From assembly GCA_025345505.1 (NCBI GenBank), contig JANVCC010000010.1:43845738-43909737 (forward strand): a DNA stretch of 64,000 nt, written 5' to 3'. Source of the stretch: Todiramphus chloris collaris (taxonomy: Eukaryota > Chordata > Aves > Coraciiformes > Alcedinidae). The translations under genes and the position numbers were made by a program. Below the pieces are notes generated by a model. The model did no database searches. It was not told the DNA's origin and saw nothing but the letters and a program-made list of their open reading frames with translations. Position 1 is the first letter of the stretch, and each line of letters begins with the position of its first letter. Positions 51,110 through 62,116 of this stretch are shown in pieces.

Positions 51110-52093
51110 TACCAGTGACCATAGCTCACAGGCTGCTGAAATGCTTGAAAGCTCTGTCTTATAGTTTTGCCTACTTGGATGGCTATATGGCTCTAAGAAT
51201 TTGCACATATATTTTGTTTTTTCATTGTGTCTGTGTAATTATTACCTCTCATTACTACCACTTCTTAAACTGAGAAATACAGGTATCTTGTTTACACAGC
51301 TGGCATACCTAATAGTTACACTGCCATAGCTTATACTCTGTGGACCTTATTCCATATTCCATTGTAATGTACTCTACTTCAGTGTAACCTCAGGATAAAC
51401 CAAGTTCTAATGCTCCGTTTTATGAGTTCTGGTTGCAATTCTTCTTGCTCTTTTAAAAACAAAGATGAATACAGCATTTGAAGAGTATAGGAAAAATTAA
51501 CTGGTAAGAAGCTTTGGCTTTGTGTTTGTACTTGTGTGTGTGTAGTTACTTTTCTTAAAGGTCTGAAAGGATGATTTTAACTTATCATTAAATCAAAATT
51601 AACTGGAAATATAGAAGGAAGAGAGTTTCATAAGAAACATGAGAAACACTGAAATCAAAGTAAAATTCTAGGTATTTCAAATTTCATAAAATATTGGTAC
51701 TGTTCATATTATATCTAGATTTTACTATCTAATGAAAGGCTATTGACAAGATAAGAATGAAAAACACTCACTTTGTTTTTTCATACATTCTAATCTTTTG
51801 TCTGATACCATATAAGCATACACAGATGGCTAACCTAAGTTCAACAATGCTAAAGGAAGAATTTTTGTTCAAAATGAATGAATGTGGGATCAGAATTTAA
51901 AACCTCCATGGTGATTGACTATTTTGACTTCTTTTGATTTTAGGAATTCTACTATGATTAAAGTAATTTTCTAATTTTGAATAAGAAAGCTGGAATATAC
52001 TATTATTCTACCTCTGTGCTAAAGCGTGCAAAAAGTACCTAAACTGTTCAAGCAATGATCACATATTTTGCACAGTTGATACTTAGAACCTCT

Positions 52094-52776
52094 TGTCCTG
52101 GATCTATCTAGGACAGAGTTAAGATACTTCACAGCAGCCTATATGGTGCTATGCTTTTCATTTGTGACTAATAAAGTGCTGGTAACACACCAGTGTTTTG
52201 GCTACTGGTGAACAGTGCTTGCAGACACTCTAGGCTTTCTTTTTCTAAGTCTGTGCACCTGCACTCCTACTCAGGGGGTAAGACACAGCTAAGAAAGTTG
52301 ACCCAAGATGATCAGAGGGATATTGCATGGCATATAACGTCATGCTAAGAAAAAAAAAATATACAAAAAAAAGCCCAACAAAAAAACCAACAACAAAACC
52401 AAAACCAACCAACCAAACAAACAAAACCAAGTGTAACAACCAAACCAAATCAAACCAAACAAAAAAACAAAACAAAAAAACCCAAAAAACTGAGATAGAG
52501 GAAGAGAAAGAGGGTGTGTGCTTTCCAAAGTAGCTGTTGCTTGGAGAATGGCTGGACATCAGTCTGTTTGTGGGAGGTAGTAGGTGGTTGCCTTTTAATC
52601 ACTTGTCTTTTTTCCTCTTTCCTTTGCTTAGTAAATGGTCTTTATCTCAATCAAGGAGTTTTCTCACTTTCACTCTTCATATTCTTTCCCCCATCCCATG
52701 ACAGGTAGGTGGAGGTTGAGGAGTGAGTAAAGGACTTTGTGGGTGTTTAGCTGCTGGAGAAGATAAACTCACCACA
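52094..52776 (+). mobile_element. Solo LTR, avian ERVL-like, with internal A/C expansion (683 bp)
   Basis: It begins TGTCCTGGATC and ends AAACTCACCACA, both as in avian ERVL-type LTRs. Recognisable blocks in order are the GACAGAGTTAAG start region, TGCTGGTAACACACCAGTG (about 52178-52196), AGTTGACCCAAGATGATCAGAGGGATATTGCATGG (about 52297-52331), ACGTCATGC just before an A/C-rich tract (52349-52493), then TTTATCTCAATCAAGGAGTTTTCTCAC (about 52641-52667) and a GAGTGAGTAAAGG block near the end. The TATA and start-site region expected after ACGTCATGC is replaced by the A/C tract. Flanking five bases (CCTCT and TTGAT) show no target duplication. No internal retroviral sequence adjoins it. Confidence 0.87.
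52349..52493 (+). repeat. A/C-rich low-complexity tract inside LTR
   Basis: About 145 bases made almost only of A runs and C/CC, with units such as AACC and AAAC, and hardly any T or G. It occupies the place of the core promoter of the LTR. Because it is low-complexity it produces long overlapping open frames on both strands (lysine/asparagine-rich on plus, phenylalanine/leucine-rich on minus) that are not genes. Confidence 0.88.
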
Positions 52777-55700
52777 TTGATCTATATTTGATTATGTGTT
52801 AAATTTATCATTCTAATCAGTTATATTAAAATTAAATCAATATGCAATATACTTGCATAATGTAAGGAACAAGACAGAATCTTAAAGAGGTATTCAAGAA
52901 AATATTCTAATGCTCACTTTGAAATAAAACTCTGCCCATTATAATACTCAGAACTATTGTAGATTTATCAAGAACAAAGCAAGAGATGAATCAGTCTCAT
53001 TTCTTGAAAACAGTTCCAGTTTTAACAAGAACTCTATAACCTCTGTATAATCTCATTTCTATACATGAAATACCTACCTCAATACAAGGACAGTAATGTG
53101 CAATGGAATAGGTACATTACTTAAGTTCTAATGTCAGGCATTGGCTGTACAAGTATGATAAAGCACTGGTGTCAGCCTACTGTGATTTCAATAATGTGTT
53201 ATCAGAGTACTTAATTCTAAACACCCTCTTACTTTATGTGTACATATTTCATATCTTTGGGAATGATACTAGTGCAATATTAAGTAATACTAAAACCCTC
53301 AAACAGTATATAAAATATATCATAAATTAGATTCTACACTTTTATTTTCTATTATTACTCCACTAACAGAAATCATATCACTTAATTTACAGGCTAACCC
53401 AGAAAATATTCAGGTTCTATACTTATTCATGCTATACTAAATGTGTTAGAAAAACAAAACTTTTTGCTAGATCTCTCTTGGTTTTTATTTAAATTCAGGT
53501 TTAGGATAAATTGCAAAGGCCAAATAACACTTCAGAAGTATTTCCTTGATTGAATTAAATTAAAAACTTCCTATGTTAATGGTCACTAATAATGTTGAAC
53601 TGATAATCCCAACCCAATATTCATAATGTTGAAATCTCAAAAAACTATTTTCAATAGCATATTAACTGACATGTTGACTCTTTTCTATGCTGAAGAGAAT
53701 TATTAGGAATAAACTGCCTTTTGGAACTTGTGTAAGTCTTTGAAAGGACTAGGAAATACTACAATTGCTTTATAGTATTTATTTTTTACCCAAATAAATT
53801 ATGATATTTCTAGATAAACCTGGAAATATGAGTCATATACTTAAAAGGGTAAGTATTATATTCATGGTAAGCCAAGAAACTCTATCAGAAAGAAATACAG
53901 GACTAATAAGAATTTACAATCCTCCAATCCTTTGTCAGCTTTCAGATTAGTTTCTTGATTTTTCTTGCTGACCTTTTATTCTGGCTTATGATCCAGCTAT
54001 GACTTTTCCCAATACCTACTTAATGCAGGGAAAAAAGTAAAGGGCATGAATCTTGTTTGAATTAGTCACACAAAAGTACCTCTAGACTATTGCTCTTGCT
54101 AACTTTGACATCTGACAAAGCAAGGGGTGGCTTGTAAACCATTTATAAAATAAAATAAAAAAAAAAAACAAAACCAAAAATAAACCCAACAAAAAACAAC
54201 ACAGCAAAGACAAGACAGGCACTTAGAATTCATCAGAAACTCTAGAACAGCTAAAAATGAAATTATATAGAAATTGCCTGTAATGTCTGAGCAGGATCCA
54301 GAATGATCTCACATGCTTTTCAGAGTTATGAGAAGTATAATGTCTGATTGTTTCTAGGATGTGCAAAGATGTTGCATTTTGAGCGATTAACATATATTTA
54401 ACAATAATTACTTCAGAAACAAATAAGCACCATTGAATGTAAATCTGATATATTGTTCAGACTAGTTGGAAGCAAGTAATGTATCACCTTTCCCAGTCAA
54501 CATCATATTCTGAATTACTGAGGGCTCATATATCTGTAATTAATATAGGGAACAGTTCCTTTATTTTTGAACTATCGCTTCTGTCGGACTTCTTTCAGCT
54601 GTAGCCCACAAGCTAAGGCAATGATCTCCTCACTAATATCCCAAGACATTTGTATGTCTTCCACAGTAACTCCATTCAACTATGGGCTAACAAAGGCCAA
54701 GACCTATCTGACTGAAGCTAGTTAAGAAGGCCTAAAGGTCTTCCTGTATTATAGTAAATCACCTGATAAACTCATGAAGCAATCCTCCTGTTCTACTTAG
54801 TACTGGTGAAAGCATTCAATAAAATATGCTTCAGGACACAAATATCAGAAGCCTGTCTATCAGCTGTGGACATCTTTGGAGAATAATACAGGAAATATGA
54901 TCAACTAGGGAAGACTGAAGAATTTGGAGTTCATAGTGCATAGAACATGAAAGGGCATTCAACAGCTGTATTCAAATATTTGTGCCAGCCACCTCCTAAA
55001 GGAAGGAATAATTGTTCCCCTTGTTTACTGAGCAGACAGAAGCTTGCTAAGCTGAGATAATGAACTAAGAAGAACATTTACAAAGCCATTTCAAACAACA
55101 GGAATTTTCCTAAAGATTAAAAGTAGCTAATTCTTAGCATTGCTTGAAGAAAAAGATTATACCTCCACTACTGGAGATTTCTAAGTATTAACCAGGAAAG
55201 TACCTGCATAATAGGTAAACTTGATTTTGCCTTTGAAGTTAAATGACCCCTTGAGGTTTCCTTTAACCTTATTTTCTAACTGCTATAATTGTGAAAACAG
55301 AAGCTGTCTTTCAGGACCTTTTACAATGTTACAAGAAACCAATTTAAATATTATCCTTTTCTCTGAAGTCATCTACAGCCTAATGATACCAGCAATAACT
55401 ATAATTTCTATAGCACAAAGAGAACCAATATAGGAGAAAACGGTTTCTCATTTAAGTATTTCTTCAGATAGTTATTTACACTTTTTTTGGACAGAACTCT
55501 GTTTTCTGTAGCAAATACATTATCAGCAGTATTACTCTTTGTCACACTGACTGAAGATATTGATTAGGCAGACTAAGAAATCAATCCCTATTATGTAAAA
55601 ATTTTAACAACAGGTCATATGCAGCAGAAAGGAATAAAAGAGATAAAGTAAGTAAACATGACTAAAAGACCAAAAGAATAGTTACTGGATTGTGGCAATT

Positions 55701-57079
55701 TATATGACCTTATTTTCAAGAAAATACTTTGAAAGCATTTTAAAGCTGAGTAGCTTTTACCCTTGAGCAGAAGAGAGAGTTCACATGGTCTAAAATAGCA
55801 TTTCCATTTGGGTCAGATGTGCACTCCGAAATGCACCCACATAGCACCCTTTGGTGTTTGTCATGGAATAGTCTTGAAACATGCAAACTGGATTCCTCTC
55901 AGGTGTAACTGAACCATATCTGTACTGTGTATGATTCTGATGTGTGCTCCTGTGCCCAGTGGTTGTTCAGTCCACAGGTCTAAATTAGAGCTCATCAAAG
56001 TTAAAATGCATTACAAGTATATAAGACAGGTTTGGGATTCTCAGGAACAGGTATTCTACTTCACAAGCTGGCTCTTATTTCTTGACACTACTTCCAAGCA
56101 CAGATGCACAGTCAGAATCCTTCCTTAGGTGGTACAGTTTGGCTTGGTTCACTCCAGCATGGTTATGGCCTTACATTCCTCTGATGAACCTTCTTCTTGT
56201 CTTTAGCTCCTCTTCCCATAAATGTCATGAAGGGTCCACCATGTCCCTGACTGAACAGCGTTAGGGTCTTCAGTATCAGGGAGGGGAAAAAAAATGTGAG
56301 GGAAGTGGTAGACACACAGGCCCTGAGGGAAATCTAGATGTGTTTCAAAATTCTGAAAAGCCAGAACAGAAAGGGAAGCAGAACACAACCTGCCATTTCT
56401 TCCAGTGATTGTGATCCTGTATCATTGCATATGGCAACCTTTGGGACGAGGCAGCACTATGCTCCAGCTCCAGTAGTGTTGACAGTGTCAGGATGCTCAT
56501 GCTTCACAGGGCTACAGACCCTCATTGTGTTGTCTTTGGGAAGGAAAACACTATCAGCAATTTGTGTATCAGGACAAGGATCTTGTAAGTTCTTGCTTAA
56601 AAGCAAGAATGTACCAGTTTAAATATATTTCTATATACACATAGTCTATGTTCTGTCCTAGCATAGTAATTTTATTAAGAATTAACATAATTTTATTTGA
56701 GTTGTAGACTGAGAAATAATAATCTTATCAGAATTTCCTCTCCCTTTCCCTCCTTCCTTCATTTCCCTCCCTCTCCTCCTTCTTTGTTCTTTCTTGCTTC
56801 TTGCTACCTCCTTCTTTTTCACAACAATAAGACCAAAATGAGCCTTTTTTCATTATTTTTATTTCTGCAATTGACTATCAAACAAGCATTAAACCATTAC
56901 CCTTTGGATGTGTTTGTGTTCACTAGCTGGTTCAGAATTACTGAACATCCCAGAGAAGATTTGACCAAATACAGTTGAGCTGAAATCTGAATAATTTCTG
57001 ACTGTAATCTTTTAGATTGAAGATCTGAAATATACAAATCCCACTTAGTATTAAATTCACTTTTTGTTTGTTTGTTTGC

Positions 57080-57158
57080 CTTCCCCCCCCCCCAGTAAAG
57101 AATGGAAGCAAGTGAAATACTCTGATTCCATTGTTTGGGGGGTGGGAAAGGGGGGAAG
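57080..57158. repeat. Imperfect inverted repeat of C-run and G-run arms
   Basis: CTTCCCCCC from 57080 is mirrored by GGGGGGAAG ending at 57158. Further in, AATGGA (57101-57106) pairs with TCCATT (57127-57132). The right arm GGGGGGTGGGAAAGGGGGG (57137-57155) is also a G-quadruplex candidate. The long C and G homopolymers are prone to sequencing-length error. Confidence 0.65.
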
Positions 57159-57850
57159 AAAAAAGAAAAAATATCTTCTACCCTCAAAATCCAGGAAAGC
57201 TTTTACTGCTTACAAAGTCATCTCTCATATTTGCAGACTCATATTTTCTGAAAGACAGTACCATTTCTCAGTAGACAGCTGAAGGCATCCTAGATGATAC
57301 TAAATGTTTCCTTTTATTAAACCCATCATGGATCTTATGGCCATTGATGCTACACATTTGTTTACCAGCTTGAAACTGCCAAATGACACAATTTACTCGC
57401 TCCATTTCTTATTGTTCTTATATGTCTTAAAGAAATGTTGTAGCTGAACCTGTATTATGACCTCTTTGTTCCTGAGAAGTTATTTATAGCTTGAGCTGTA
57501 TAGCTGGGTTGAAAGATGATTTACCTTTTAGCTCAGAGGGAATTCTTTATTCTGGTTTCCTTTTGGTTTATAGCAAACTGATAAAGTACAAAAAAAAACC
57601 CCTAAAAAATCTCCATTAGGTCAACTATTTCCTAATACTTGCATGATCAAAACAGCTGTTGAAGGTAATAAGCACTGAACCTTGTGAGGAACATAGTAGT
57701 AGTATTGATGCGCTGGGATTCCTAATTGTTCTTTGGAACAAGGGCTTGACTTTTATTTATATAGATGTAGTGCTTAAGTCCTAATTACGTAGTCTAAAGT
57801 CCAGAATTTATGTCTAAGAAAATTTAGAATATAGTTGAAAAATGGAAGAT

Positions 57851-57920
57851 TAAGTATAAAATGTATAAGTATAAAAATATAAATGTATAAGTATAAAAGT
57901 ATAAATGTAAAAGTATAAAA
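57851..57920 (+). repeat. AT-rich minisatellite, AAGTATAAA(T/A)GT-type units
   Basis: About 70 bases composed of imperfect repeats of the words AAGTATAAA and TATAAATGTA, with units of roughly 12-22 bases. It ends 28 bases before the LTR starting at 57949. The complementary strand reads as alternating Tyr/Ile/Phe/Leu, explaining the hydrophobic open frames there. Confidence 0.85.
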
Positions 57921-58126
57921 GCTTTGTGCATATTTTTTTCTGTACCAGTGTATTGTGCTTATGGGGCAAAGTTTTGGTAGCAGAGGGGGCTGCAGGGGTG
58001 CCTTCTGTGTATAGACACCAGGAGTTGTCCACGTGTTCAAGAGAGTCAGTTTCAGACAGTTCCAAAGATGGACTTATCACCAAAGCTGAGCCAGTCAGCA
58101 ACTTTGGTAGTACCTCTGTGATAACA

Positions 58127-58133
58127 TATTTAA
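58127..58133 (+). promoter_or_regulatory. TATA-like box of long LTR
   Basis: TATTTAA within ACATATTTAAGAAAGG, followed by AAGCTGCACAATAGCA. Position and context match the promoter region of this LTR type. It is a non-canonical TATA sequence. Confidence 0.5.
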
Positions 58134-58239
58134 GAAAGGATAAAAGAAGCTGCACAATAGCATACAGGAAAGAAGAGAGACAAAATTTAAGATGATCAAC
58201 CCCAAGCTCAGAGAAGAAGGAGGAGGAGGAGACACCAGA

Positions 58240-58600
58240 GCAGAGATTTCCCTTGCAGCCCATGGAGGAGACCATGGTGACACAGGTTTTCCCTCTACAG
58301 CCCATGGAGGTCCACGGTGGGGCAGATATCTACACTGCAGCTGGAGAAGCACCCATTTCATAGCAGGTGGTTGTGCCCTGTAAGAAACTGCAGCTTACAG
58401 AGTGCCTGTGATGGAGCAGGTTTTCTGTCAGGACGTGACTTCTGTGGAGTCTGTTTCTGAGAAACTGTACCCCATGGAAAGGATCCATGTTGGAGCAATA
58501 CTTGAAGAATTGCATCTTGTGAGAAAGACCCATGTTGGAAAAGTTGCTGAAGGACCCCACACCACAGGAGGAACCTCATGCTGGAGCAGGGGAAGAGTGT
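58240..58600 (+). repeat. Degenerate internal tandem units of the LTR
   Basis: Between the TATA-like box and the poly(A) signal the LTR is built from diverged copies of a unit of roughly 30-45 bases, containing CCATGGA(G/A) and a TGGAGCAG(G/A)-like word. Examples are near 58261, 58301, 58410, 58470-58500, 58530 and 58580. The units resemble an ancient internal expansion of the R region. Their boundaries are too diverged to fix by eye. Confidence 0.6.
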
Positions 58601-58795
58601 GAGAAGGAAGGAGTGGTAGAGACAACATGCTATGAACTGACCATACAACCCTTTCCCAATCTCTGTGCTGCTTACAGGAAGGAGGTAGAAAAGCCAGGAG
58701 TAAAACTGAGCTTGGGAAGAAGGGCTGGATGGAGGAAATGTCTTTTTAAATTTGCTTTTATTGCTCATTATCTTACTCTGTTACAATTTATTAGG

Positions 58796-58801
58796 AATAA
58801 A
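58796..58801 (+). terminator. Polyadenylation signal of long LTR
   Basis: AATAAA at the place where this LTR type has its poly(A) signal, about 180 bases before the LTR end and followed by T-rich sequence with TTTGTTTTGTCC. Confidence 0.6.
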
Positions 58802-58978
58802 TGTAATTAATTTCCCCCAGTTGAGTTTGTTTTGTCCATAATGGTAATTGGTAAGTGATCCTGTCCTTATCTCAGCCAAGTTTTTTTTTTATATTTTCTC
58901 CCCATGTCCTACTGAGGAGGAGGAGTGAAAAAGCAGCTTGGTTTGCACCTAGCAGCCAGTCAAGTTTAACACACCACA

Positions 58979-61900
58979 ATCAGAAAGGTTGTCAGTTCTC
59001 TATTTGCTGTATATTGTTGTCAACTATAACCTTTAGAATCTTTGTCAGAAGCTTCCAGAGAATGGGATCGATTTCCTTTAACAGATCCCCAAGTCCCTTA
59101 CTGAGAAAAACAAGAAGAAACCAAACCAAATTAAAAACTTAAAAATGGTGGCAAAGAAGAAAGAAGAAAAATAAATTATTAAATTACTACTTTCCTACTG
59201 GAAATACTTTGTATTTTAGTCCAGGGAATAACAGGCAGTGAGGTGGGGGAGAAAGAGTTGAGACTGAAAGACACACTGAGAGGTCAAAGAAAAGCACTTT
59301 GAGATTGTGTCATTCTAGACAAAGGAAAAATTTGAAGTACTTAAGGTTTTATTTGAAAAAGCACTGAGTAACACCCTGTTTAGAGAAACATAGGAATAGA
59401 ACTGATGAGAAATAAGATGGAAAACTGTGAGAGGAACTCACATGACATTGCAGAAGCACAGGAAAACATAATTAAGACTCTAAGACTGATGAGAGAGTGA
59501 GTACATAGGAGAAAGATGAATTTATACAAGGCCACAGAAGCCAATTATTTTAGCATCAGCATTTATTATGCTTTTACATTACATACTGTGATCAAATTTG
59601 TGAATTTAAAATTTGGTAACAATTGTATTTTTTTTAACACAGCAGCATCATAATACAATGATAAATAGCAGGAATGATGGTAGAATAGTAAAATTATTGA
59701 AAATAATTTATTTAAATATTATTGACATTTGATTTCAAGCCTCTATACATATGAACACTGCGTGATCTTTCAGAAAAAGCAATTTGGAGCTGTACAACTA
59801 TTGCTTAGACTTGCAGAAGAAGAAATGTGAAAACTATCCTCACTTAAAATGCAATTTAGAATAAGAAAAGGAATCCACCATATTTTAGATTTCATTGCAG
59901 AGAAAAGTGACAAGAAGGTGAATAAATAATGAATATTTTTGCTGTTGCTGCCAAAGATCATAAAGCCCAAGCATGGACACATATTTATAAAGTATTTCCA
60001 TTTACTCTATATTAACATATTCCTTTTGACTGTTCTGTGTATGATGGTTTCATAAAGCATATTAGGCAATCAGCTTACTGGTTTCCATGGATTTGTCACA
60101 TAAGTAAAAATTAATTGTAAAATAAAGAAAATACAGGTTAGAGACAAAAGACGATCCATCTCAAGATAATTTTGTAACAAAAATTACTTGTAAGAGTTAA
60201 CTTTGTTACCTTTTCAGGAAACTCTTTATCTCCGTGATGCTAACAACATCCCTCCCAGACTGTTTATCTTTCTCTTTGTGCCTGCCTAGATGCACAGGGA
60301 CTAAATTTGCTCAAGGAGATGGCAATCTCTCATCCTTCCAGAGCCCTGTCCTTGGTGGCTGAAGCTGCCAGGATATGGCAAATGCTGTCCAGATTTTGTG
60401 GAAGCTGTAGGTTTTCTTCTGGTTTCTGTTGCTCACAGAAATTTAGGTGGATTATTTTTACCATGATACAAAACTGCCAAGGACACTTAAAATGCATCCT
60501 CAATTCAGAACTTTAAGTAGAATATGAAATATGATTTCTTAGTAGAACCATTAATTGGAACTATTACTGAAAAAAAAATATGTTATTTCAGAACTTTACT
60601 AAACATGCTGAGGAATTTGTTTCTGAGGGAGGAAAAGGGCTAGAATTGAGGACCTTCCTGTCCTTCAGTGAAGAAATAGCACTGTAAATGGACAAAAGTT
60701 GGGAAGTTGTTTGTCTCTTTTGATAGATATTTGTCAGGAGTTGAAAATGTTTAGTCTTTAGAATAAATGAATTCCTGATTTCTGTGGAAGACTACAATTT
60801 CTGCAGGTCACCCTGGGTTCTGATGTTGCCAATTGCATTCACCAGAAATTATTCAGTCAAATATTATAATCCTAACAATTTAGCTGTGATATTGCTGCAG
60901 CTAACAAAATCTCTGAGCAGACTTTGGCATCTCCTGTTAACAGTTGGAGTTCCTTCCAATCCCACTTGTCTGACTATTCAGCCACAGTTATTAAGTAGCT
61001 AAATTTGTCACTACACAGTAGCTTTCTGTTAATTCTTTGCCTCACAAATTCATCTCAGAAGTTAGGTTATAACCCATATATATATATATATATATATATA
61101 ACCCTCATATATTTTCCAACTAATGTCTGTCATTAAGTGCTTTGGTAGCTTCCTTAGTATTATTCCCATTTCTGATTCCTATAAAACTGAATATTATTAT
61201 TTAAATTCCTAATAACAATTCCTCACATTTCTGATTGTCCATGCTAAATGTAAATGGTTCTCGAATGACATCTTGACTACAAAAAATATCAGGTTGCCAG
61301 AATGGAAGGAAAAACACCACTGTGATCTACAATCACTTATAACCCCCAGTCTCTCCTGACACAGCTTCACTCTATTTTCCTTGAATTAAAAATGCAAAGT
61401 TCTATTCCCATGAATAATACTTCCTTGAATATATAGTCCTAGATTTCACCAAGTTCTCATTTTGTACTGTGCCCGTGGAAAAATAATAGCATTTTTATCA
61501 CGGTTATTATTTTACATAATGTAACTCTAAATGGAAAACAAAATGTAATTAATATAAGGGTCATTAGATACACCATAGCAAGACTGGCAAGTGTGTTTGC
61601 ATCTTTCCTGTATTTACGGGTGCTTATCATACTTTCTTTTAACTGTCTTTTATACAGACAGCACACATTTTGATCTTCTTTTAAGTGTTATGCTCTTAAG
61701 CACTGTCATCATTTTTATTCCTCATTTTTCATCTCTTACCCTTCAATTATACAGTCTTTCTCCAGTAATCATGTACCTGAGACTGAATGCTATATTCTGG
61801 ACAACAGTATGAGAGAAATGCAGTCCATAGCTCAAAAAGTATTTAAGCATGGAAATCATCTCAGGCATATGACAAATATTGCTAATGCCACTGAAAGTAT

Positions 61901-62116
61901 CCAAAACTACATGTGTGGTCTTCATATAGAGCTTTGGAATGATACAGAGGAAAATTTCTTTTCTGTTCAGTGAACTATCAACAATTCTGTATCAACGTTG
62001 TTTTTTTGGTTTTTTGTTTTTTTTTTTTAAGAAAGCTCTTATTTGGGTGCCAGGGGATTCTGGTCATAATTGTGGTTTTTTTCGTGCATGAATGCTTTTG
62101 ATATACTCAGGGTTTG
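58979..62116. other. Non-coding unique sequence
   Basis: About 3.1 kb, no recognised gene. It contains (AT)n at 61076-61101 and T-rich sequence at about 61999-62029. Open frames of 60-73 codons have no motifs. Confidence 0.55.
61076..61101. repeat. (AT)n microsatellite
   Basis: About 13 AT dinucleotides, flanked on both sides by AACCC/ACCCT-like bases. Length is likely polymorphic. Confidence 0.92.

Larger units (their letters stand above)
48760..52093. other. Non-coding unique sequence
   Basis: About 3.3 kb, no recognised gene. It holds a 43-bp tandem duplication (48987-49071), an 18-bp perfect palindrome (51092-51109) and otherwise AT-rich unique sequence. A 64-codon open frame at 50650-50844 has no recognisable features. 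Confidence 0.55.
52777..57948. other. Non-coding unique sequence
   Basis: About 5.2 kb, no recognised gene. It contains an A/C-rich tract at about 54145-54205, a CT-rich stretch at about 56738-56815, an imperfect C-run/G-run inverted repeat (57080-57158) and a minisatellite (57851-57920) just before the next LTR. Open frames of 60-96 codons here are unrecognised. Confidence 0.5.
57949..58978 (+). mobile_element. Solo LTR, long avian ERVL-type (1030 bp)
   Basis: It begins TGTATTGTG and ends TTTAACACACCACA. The flanking five bases are ACCAG (57944-57948) and ATCAG (58979-58983), a target duplication with one mismatch. Inside, after a GGGGCAAAGTTTTGGTAGCAG start, comes GATAACATATTTAAGAAAGG with a TATA-like TATTTAA (58127-58133). 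Next is a tandem-like region (about 58240-58600) of degenerate units built on GCAGCCCATGGA, CCATG(T)TGGAGCA and similar words. After that come the GTAGAGACAACATGCTATGAACTGACC block (about 58614-58645), an AATAAA signal (58796-58801) and CTTATCTCAGCCAAG (58867-58881). I recognise this architecture from a long LTR common in bird genomes. No gag/pol sequence adjoins it. Several open frames within are chance products of the repeats. Confidence 0.92.

Noticed and set aside
52245-52559. 104-codon hydrophobic minus-strand frame resembling a membrane protein
   Set aside because: The phenylalanine/leucine-rich part is the complement of the A/C low-complexity tract within the LTR.
57850-58305. 151-codon minus-strand frame
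   Set aside because: It runs across the AT minisatellite and the antisense of an LTR. It has no family motif.
58358-58768. 136-codon minus-strand frame and several overlapping plus-strand frames
   Set aside because: All lie in the degenerate tandem units of the 1030-bp LTR, where stops are scarce on several frames at once.
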